A stretch of DNA of 35,476 nucleotides, from NCBI GenBank assembly GCA_001818775.1, contig MHKD01000018.1:1-35476 (forward strand). Direction: 5' to 3'. Positions 31,069-35,476 of this stretch are shown here, piece by piece; the first letter of the stretch is position 1, and each line of letters opens with the position of its first letter. A program made the translations under genes and the position numbers. The notes beneath the pieces are model-generated. The model saw only the letters and a list, made by a program, of their open reading frames with translations. It was not told where the DNA came from and made no database searches. Source of the stretch: Candidatus Kerfeldbacteria bacterium RIFCSPHIGHO2_12_FULL_48_17 (GTDB lineage: Bacteria > Patescibacteriota > Patescibacteriia > HO2-48-17).

Positions 31069-31096
31069 TGGACATGCTTACGTTCTATGGTACAAT
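31069..31096 (+). promoter_or_regulatory. Promoter of the HTH gene, near-leaderless
   Basis: TGGACA (31069-31074), 16-base spacer, TACAAT (31091-31096). The ATG at 31103 is only 6 bases past the -10, so the transcript would begin at or just before the start codon (or use the ATG at 31109). CTCGG/CCGAG (near 31032-31048) forms a small hairpin upstream. Confidence 0.5.
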
Positions 31097-31102
31097 ATTC
31101 CA

Positions 31103-31771
31103 ATGAATATGGACATAAAAGACAGTGCGAAAACGTTCCGAAAATCAGGAAAAAGCTATACGGAGATCCAAAAGGCATTGGGCGTGCCCAAAAGCACTCT
31201 CGCCTACTGGCTAAAAGATGTGGTGCTCGATGAGGTGGCGAGCAGGCGTATACAAGATCGTAAGCAAAAGAGTCTTGTGTATGCCCGCCGGAAAGCGCTG
31301 GAGAGTAATCAAAAAAGCCGAGCGCAATACTTGAAAAAACTGGCCGATAGGAATGCGGAACTGCCGGATTTGCTCAAGGATGCGTCGGTCGCCAAACTGA
31401 CGCTGGTCATGCTCTATTGGACCGAAGGATCAAAGCATGAAAAAGGTGCGTTAACATTCGGTAATTCCGATCCGGAAATGATTCGCCTATTTTTGCAGCT
31501 TTTGCGGCAGGTATACGCTATTAATGAGGCCAAGTTTCGCTGCACTTTACAATGTCGGGCCGATCAGGATATAGTAGCTTTACAGAAATTTTGGCAGCAG
31601 ATCACGCAAATCCCCATGTCGCAATTTTATAAAGCGCAGGTGGATAAGCGGACAATCGGGAAGAAATCTCGCAAGCAGGATTACAAAGGTGTTTGCCGAA
31701 TCAATTATTTCTCTGCGGAAATTTTTCATGAATTGCGTATTATAGTAGACTTACTACACACGGGCCCATAG
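31103..31771 (+). CDS. HTH protein of homing-endonuclease-like type
   Basis: 222 residues. An N-terminal HTH (FRKSGKSYTEIQKALGVPKS, then TLAYWLKDV) resembles transposase/resolvase-type HTHs. A basic helical linker follows (about 45-80). The C-terminal half has LVMLYWTEGSKHEKGALTFG, then NSDPEMIRLFLQLLR, a pattern seen in CPR and archaeal proteins that resemble LAGLIDADG homing enzymes; that assignment is inference. The final codons LLHTGP and the TAG stop overlap the first 10 bases of tRNA-Ala. Confidence 0.65.
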   Translation: MNMDIKDSAKTFRKSGKSYTEIQKALGVPKSTLAYWLKDVVLDEVASRRIQDRKQKSLVYARRKALESNQKSRAQYLKKLADRNAELPDLLKDASVAKLTLVMLYWTEGSKHEKGALTFGNSDPEMIRLFLQLLRQVYAINEAKFRCTLQCRADQDIVALQKFWQQITQIPMSQFYKAQVDKRTIGKKSRKQDYKGVCRINYFSAEIFHELRIIVDLLHTGP

Positions 31772-31834
31772 CGCAGTTGGTAGCGCGCCTCCGTGGCACG
31801 GAGGAGGTCGGGAGTTCGAATCTCCCTGGGTCCA
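31762..31834 (+). tRNA. tRNA-Ala (anticodon GGC)
   Basis: 73 bases folding as a complete cloverleaf: acceptor GGGCCCA/TGGGTCC, D arm GCGC/GCGC, anticodon stem CCTCC/GGAGG with loop GTGGCAC, and T arm GGGAG/CTCCC with loop TTCGAAT. The discriminator is A. The G3-U70 pair, the alanine identity element, is present. CCA is not encoded. The 5' 10 bases are shared with the end of the upstream ORF. Confidence 0.97.
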
Positions 31835-32092
31835 CATCAAGATTTTTCTACATCGTTTTTAATAAAAAATCTATTAAATAAATACCGGAAAAATAGCTTT
31901 ATTTAGAGCTAAAAAATAGCTCAGTGACTTCTCTATATCAGCAGAGTAGTATAGTAAGTAACGTTACTCTAGTTGATGCTCAATAAAGCACTCACCGTGA
32001 GTTGTAAGATAGTGCACTTTACTTGCACCAATAGTAACTAAATGCTAATATAGTTACTATTGGTGGATAAGTCTTAAATAAGCAGCAAAAGC
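31835..32092. other. Inverted-repeat-rich region upstream of the Fic gene
   Basis: 258 bases without an ORF. It has several short inverted repeats: GAGCTA/TAGCTC (about 31906-31922), AGTAACGTTACT (31957-31968), CTCACCGTGAG (about 31991-32001), GTGCA/TGCAC (about 32013-32029) and the large one at 32026-32065. No clear promoter or RNA family recognised. It may be a structured RNA or an operator cluster for Fic. Confidence 0.45.
32026..32065. repeat. 15-bp perfect inverted repeat before the Fic gene
   Basis: CACCAATAGTAACTA (32026-32040) and TAGTTACTATTGGTG (32051-32065) flank a 10-base spacer. It ends 27 bases before the Fic ATG and could be an operator or a leader hairpin. Confidence 0.7.
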
Positions 32093-33247
32093 ATGGAATT
32101 AGGCAGATATATACAACAGAAGAGTGAACAATGGGGCGTATATAAGGCCTTTATACCCCACTCCTTTCCTCCAAAGGGAGGGTTTGGCTTCCCTGAAAAT
32201 TTGATAAAACAGGATGCACAAGCTCAGCATTTAGTGAGTAAGTTGGATGGCATTACTCAGCTACTTCCTGATGTCGACTTTTTCATATTCATGTATATCT
32301 TAAAAGACGCCTCTTCTTCAAGCCAGATCGAGGGAACCGGGGCAACCATGATCAATGCCATTGAGGCAAAAGCAAAAATCGGTGTCGATCTTCCGGAAGA
32401 TGTGGACGATATTACACACTATATAAAAGCACTGAATAATGGAATTAATACACTCAGAGAAATACCGATCAGTAGCCGTTTAATCAAAAAACTTCATAAG
32501 GATTTGATGGAGGGTGCCCGGTACACACAGAATCCATACCCTGGTGAGTTTCGACATGATCAAAATTGGATAAACGGCACCAGTCCGCGTGATGCAAAAT
32601 TTGTACCACCACCCCCACACGTAGTATCAGAGGCAGTAAGTGATTGGGAAAAATTTGCTCATGTGAATGACAATCTCCTTCCCCTTACCAAGGCGGCGTT
32701 ATTGCATGCTCAATTTGAGACCATTCATCCTTTTAGAGATGGCAATGGGAGAACAGGGAGAATGTTCACCACTCTTTTTCTGCGAGAAGTTGGTCTACTG
32801 GAAAAGCCCGTGCTTTTTCTATCAGCATATTTCAAAAAACACCAGCAAGTTTACTATGACCGTTTGCATGGATATGGTAACGGTGATGTGAATGAGTGGG
32901 TGAGGTTCTTTTTAACGGGAGTATCGGAAATTGCAAAAGAAGCCATAGAAACAGTCCACAAAATCACGAAGCTCAGAGAGCGAGATATATTACAAATTCA
33001 AGGAATGGATAAAAGGTCTTCAAAGAGCGCAGTAGCGGTACTGCCGAAACTTTTTACCTTGCCTATTATTGACGTGTCAGTAATACGCAAATGGACGGGA
33101 TTTACAAGAAATGGCGCACAACAGTTTATTGATAGATTCGTAGCTCTTGGGATATTACGCTTGCGTGATGCAGATAAAAAATATAACAAATCCTATATAT
33201 ATAAAGATTATGTTGATATTTTTTATGATCAACATAAGAGGGAATAA
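32093..33247 (+). CDS. Fic-family protein (AMP-transferase type)
   Basis: 384 residues. An N-terminal Fic_N-type region has the inhibitory motif S-x-x-x-E-G (SSQIEG, about 76-81), marking a class II autoinhibited Fic. The catalytic loop is HPFRDGNGRTGR (about 214-225), all key residues present. A C-terminal winged helix (VAVLPKLFTLPIIDVSVIRK, then AQQFIDRFVALGIL) completes the usual Fic-HTH layout. It transfers AMP to a target Ser/Thr/Tyr; the target is unknown. It is followed 27 bases later by a small zinc-ribbon gene. Confidence 0.9.
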   Translation: MELGRYIQQKSEQWGVYKAFIPHSFPPKGGFGFPENLIKQDAQAQHLVSKLDGITQLLPDVDFFIFMYILKDASSSSQIEGTGATMINAIEAKAKIGVDLPEDVDDITHYIKALNNGINTLREIPISSRLIKKLHKDLMEGARYTQNPYPGEFRHDQNWINGTSPRDAKFVPPPPHVVSEAVSDWEKFAHVNDNLLPLTKAALLHAQFETIHPFRDGNGRTGRMFTTLFLREVGLLEKPVLFLSAYFKKHQQVYYDRLHGYGNGDVNEWVRFFLTGVSEIAKEAIETVHKITKLRERDILQIQGMDKRSSKSAVAVLPKLFTLPIIDVSVIRKWTGFTRNGAQQFIDRFVALGILRLRDADKKYNKSYIYKDYVDIFYDQHKRE

Positions 33248-33274
33248 TCCGTTATTAATTCATTTATAATTGTT

Positions 33275-33484
33275 ATGGAAAACAATATCATGGATGAAAA
33301 AAAATGCAGGAAATGTGGAAGCACGAATATCGTGATGGTCGAATATGAAGGGATGCACCCTGATCATTATGATGGGATAAGTGAAATAATGTGCAACAAG
33401 TGTGGTGCGCGGTTTGGACGATGGTCAGGTAAGGAACTCATCAAAGGAGAAACTGAAAAGCGATACGGGCAGAAAAAAAAGTAA
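33275..33484 (+). CDS. Small zinc-ribbon protein after Fic
   Basis: 69 residues (or 64 if it starts at MDEKKCR, 33290). CRKCGSTN and CNKCGARFGRW form a four-Cys zinc ribbon; the tail is basic and ends YGQKKK. Probably co-transcribed with Fic and ended by the hairpin at 33495. Possibly a partner or unrelated passenger. Confidence 0.7.
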   Translation: MENNIMDEKKCRKCGSTNIVMVEYEGMHPDHYDGISEIMCNKCGARFGRWSGKELIKGETEKRYGQKKK

Positions 33485-33494
33485 CCAAAAAAAT

Positions 33495-33532
33495 ACGTAC
33501 CCCAATTTCCTACGAGGAAAGGGGTACGTTTT
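33495..33532. terminator. Bidirectional terminator
   Basis: ACGTACCCC (33495-33503) pairs with GGGGTACGT (33521-33529), with an inner TTTCC/GGAAA stem. An A-run on the left and a T-run on the right serve both convergent genes. Confidence 0.75.
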
Positions 33533-33539
33533 AAAAACG

Positions 33540-34412
33540 TCAAAGATCATCGGTTTTTTTCACTGCCGTCAAAACACCGGAAGAAAGCACGAGAAGGCCG
33601 CCAAGAATTTGCGACACTGATAGCCCCTGTCCCCATATCAGTGCTGCCAGAAGTATCGAGCCGACCGGCTCAAGATAGAAAAGGATAGAAGCGTCCTGGC
33701 TTCGTACTTTGCTCAATCCCCTATACAGCAGGGTGAAGGAAAACCCCAGAATCACCGCACCGAAAACAGTCAGTTTGAGGCAGTCGGAAAAAGTTATGCC
33801 ATGCCGGAAAATTTCCCTGCTCACATACGGAAAAAAGAGCACAGCAGGTACAACATTCTTGTACCACACCACGATCAATGGATTGAGCTGGAGTTTCTGA
33901 GCAATATTACTTTCCAACACGACGTGCCAGGCGAAGAATACAGCTGATCCCAAGCCCAGACAAACGCCGATGTTCATCGCTGCCGAACCGAGCTGAGAGT
34001 AGAGCATGATGAAAAGACCAAATAAGCCAAGCAGAGATGCAAAAATATCCCAGGGTCTGGGCCGGTGTCGCAGCAGGACCGGCGCAAAAAACAACACGAG
34101 CAGAACAGGTGTGAAATAGTGTGTCAGCATGGCATTTGCCACGGTGGTAATCTTCATTGCCGGAAAAAAGAGACCATTGTTACAGGTAATGAGGAAACCG
34201 ACGAGCGCCAAAGCTTGCCAATGCGCGGCTGTTTTTTTAAATTCCGTCATGAGCCCACGCCGCCACAGGCAAAATGTAATATACAGTGTTGCCACTGCAC
34301 ACCCTGCACCATAGATCACTAAACCATCCTGATGTATCCAGGGAATGAGAATGCCACCGGATACTGCCCAGGAAGAAACAACGATCAAAATTTCAATGTG
34401 CCCACGATTCAT
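33540..34412 (-). CDS. DMT-superfamily (EamA-type) transporter
   Basis: 290 residues with about ten hydrophobic segments arranged as two EamA repeats, for example VVSSWAVSGGILIPW near the start and VGSILLAALIWGQGLSVSQI near the end. EamA transporters usually export small metabolites; the substrate is not predictable. AAGGAG 8 bases before the ATG supports the start. Single gene, convergent with the zinc-ribbon gene. Confidence 0.85.
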   Translation of the reverse strand: MNRGHIEILIVVSSWAVSGGILIPWIHQDGLVIYGAGCAVATLYITFCLWRRGLMTEFKKTAAHWQALALVGFLITCNNGLFFPAMKITTVANAMLTHYFTPVLLVLFFAPVLLRHRPRPWDIFASLLGLFGLFIMLYSQLGSAAMNIGVCLGLGSAVFFAWHVVLESNIAQKLQLNPLIVVWYKNVVPAVLFFPYVSREIFRHGITFSDCLKLTVFGAVILGFSFTLLYRGLSKVRSQDASILFYLEPVGSILLAALIWGQGLSVSQILGGLLVLSSGVLTAVKKTDDL

Positions 34413-34590
34413 AATGGACTCCTTTTGGTTTCGGGAAAATTCAACACAACAACACGCGTTGCTCCAGAATAGGGTTTTACCAAAGCATCGTCAAGGGTAA
34501 GGTAGATGAAGTGAAACTTTAGGTGCATTTCCATTTCGCCCGCTCATGTGCTTCTGCTACAATAAGCCCATAACTCCCTAACACTCCCCT

Positions 34591-35010
34591 ATGCCCGACG
34601 CCAAAGCCACTATTCTCCACTGCATGGATTTTCGCCTGGAAAAAGCCATCGACACCTTCATTGACGACAATGGCTATGCCGGTAGCGCTGACATCATTTC
34701 CCTGGCCGGAGCCGCCAAAACCCTGGCTAACCCCGCCGATAAAGCCGAGCTGGCCACGGTGTTGCGCGAAATCAATCTCTCCGAAAAACTCCACCATGTC
34801 CACGATTGTATCCTCATCAACCATACCGATTGCGGCGCTTACGGCGGCCGGAAAGCCTTTGCTTCGGGTGAAGCTGAGTACGCCGCCCATGCCCGCGACC
34901 TGCAAAAAGCCCAAGATATTCTGAACCACACTTACCCCAAACTCAACGTCCGCAAAATCCTGGCCAAAATTGATGATCAGAAACACGTGACATTTGTTGA
35001 AGTGGAGTAG
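34591..35010 (+). CDS. Short beta-carbonic-anhydrase-like protein
   Basis: 139 residues, short for beta-carbonic anhydrase (about 200). HCMDFR (Cys-x-Asp-x-Arg, residues about 10-15) and HTDCG (His-x-x-Cys) supply the Cys, Asp/Arg dyad and second Cys/His zinc ligands expected of the family. It may hydrate CO2 or be a repurposed zinc protein. It has its own hairpin terminator and no partner in an operon. Confidence 0.75.
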   Translation: MPDAKATILHCMDFRLEKAIDTFIDDNGYAGSADIISLAGAAKTLANPADKAELATVLREINLSEKLHHVHDCILINHTDCGAYGGRKAFASGEAEYAAHARDLQKAQDILNHTYPKLNVRKILAKIDDQKHVTFVEVE

Positions 35011-35031
35011 TTGTTGCATGCCCCGCCGCAG

Positions 35032-35055
35032 AAGCCCTCCATGCGAGGGCTTTTT
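35032..35055 (+). terminator. Terminator of the carbonic-anhydrase-like gene
   Basis: AAGCCCTC (35032-35039) pairs with GAGGGCTT (35045-35052); a T-run follows to 35055. Confidence 0.8.
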
Positions 35056-35120
35056 GTTATCCAGATACATCCCATCGTGGCGGGTTTTTGTGAGAGGTGC
35101 TTGCCTCTTTTCTCTCTAAG

Positions 35121-35192
35121 TGTCAAAATAGTTGACATAGAATAGAAGCTAAAAATAAAGATAAATAAAAAATAGTGTCAAAATAGTTGACA
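35121..35192. promoter_or_regulatory. Twin palindromic operator sites before TrmB 7
   Basis: The 17-base sequence TGTCAAAATAGTTGACA (6-bp arms TGTCAA/TTGACA) occurs twice, at 35121-35137 and 35176-35192, 55 bases apart. The TTGACA arms could double as -35 elements. Confidence 0.7.
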
Positions 35193-35264
35193 GAAGAAAG
35201 CACAAGTAAATCCGCCGCTCGTACACTCACCTGTTCCACGTAGAACATTCCCCTGCGCCTAACT

Positions 35265-35476
35265 ATGAATCTCCTCACGACCCTCCAATCCACCGGTCTC
35301 ACTGAAAAACAAGCCAAAGTCTATTTGGCCGCTTTGGAATTGGGTCCGGCATCTATTCTCAAGATCGCACAAAAATCCGGCATCAAACGCCCAACCTGCT
35401 ATGTTCTCCTCGAAGAACTGACCCGGCGCAACCTTGTTTCCCCTACGAATCCGCAAAAAAGCCGTTATACAGCGGC
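35265..35476 (+). CDS. TrmB-type regulator 7 (partial, runs off the window)
   Basis: The first 70 residues are visible: LQSTGLTEKQAKVYLAALEL, then IKRPTCYVLLEELTRRNLV and the start of the wing. It is the same N-terminal winged helix as the other six. The rest lies beyond the window. Twin palindromes precede it. Confidence 0.8.
   Translation, partial: MNLLTTLQSTGLTEKQAKVYLAALELGPASILKIAQKSGIKRPTCYVLLEELTRRNLVSPTNPQKSRYTA

Noticed and set aside
31762-31834. tRNA-Ala as attachment site of an integrated element
   Set aside because: I looked for a second copy of the tRNA 3' end within the window and found none. No integrase is present.

Overview
Organism. This looks like chromosomal DNA from a Candidate Phyla Radiation bacterium (Patescibacteria, most likely a Parcubacteria-type lineage); that placement is inference. 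Supporting signs are a membrane-anchored PsbP-like protein with a long Thr/Asn linker, many TrmB-type regulators, cysteine-rich proteins with a zf-trcl-like zinc ribbon at the N-terminus, a tRNA gene without encoded CCA, and weak or absent Shine-Dalgarno sites at many starts. TGA acts as stop throughout, so recoded lineages (Gracilibacteria, Absconditabacteria) are unlikely. I see no transposase, rRNA or CRISPR array.

Layout. Two expanded families dominate. (1) Six intact paralogues of a 550-600 residue Cys-rich protein lie at 0.2-1.9, 3.7-5.3, 8.9-10.6, 10.7-12.4, 18.6-20.3 and 23.3-25.1 kb, with a frameshifted relic at 13.8 kb. They form subfamily A (the two minus-strand copies and the relic) and subfamily B (four plus-strand copies). 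Each has terminal zinc-ribbon-like modules around a Cys/Asn/Asp-rich repetitive core that is internally duplicated. (2) Seven TrmB-type winged-helix regulators lie at 2.0, 6.3, 15.3, 17.1, 21.1, 26.9 and 35.3 kb. Six of them are transcribed divergently from a neighbouring gene or operon: a Cys-rich gene; a radical SAM gene with two Cys-rich genes; a PLP-enzyme homologue; two small proteins with a Cys-rich gene; a 163-aa protein; and a 111/132-aa pair. Most of the shared intergenic regions carry their own inverted or direct repeats, and several have near-consensus promoters with 17-bp spacers.

A third Cys-rich operon (22.3-25.1 kb) begins with a fusion of a MerR-type HTH and a GHKL ATPase, followed by a DUF4325 STAS-like protein and a Cys-rich gene. 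Its promoter overlaps four TGTATAG iterons inside a 39-bp tandem duplication.

Genes that look mobile or defensive are interspersed: ORF6N, YhcG/DUF1016 nuclease, AAA+DUF4143 ATPase, HTH protein and Fic. The ORF6N and YhcG genes each contain a perfect palindrome of exactly 29 bp (14-1-14). Each also lies just downstream of a TrmB gene, behind a shared 27-bp element. Two more perfect 29-bp palindromes and one degenerate copy lie beside ORF6N.

The right end carries typA/bipA, a tRNA-Ala(GGC) whose 5' end overlaps the preceding ORF, a Fic/zinc-ribbon pair, a DMT-family transporter, a short beta-carbonic-anhydrase-like protein and the start of the seventh TrmB gene.

How it may work (inference). 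The region reads as repeated units of a TrmB-type sensor-regulator facing a metal- or thiol-rich effector, amplified by duplication and interrupted by small selfish genes. The biochemical role of the Cys-rich proteins is unknown.
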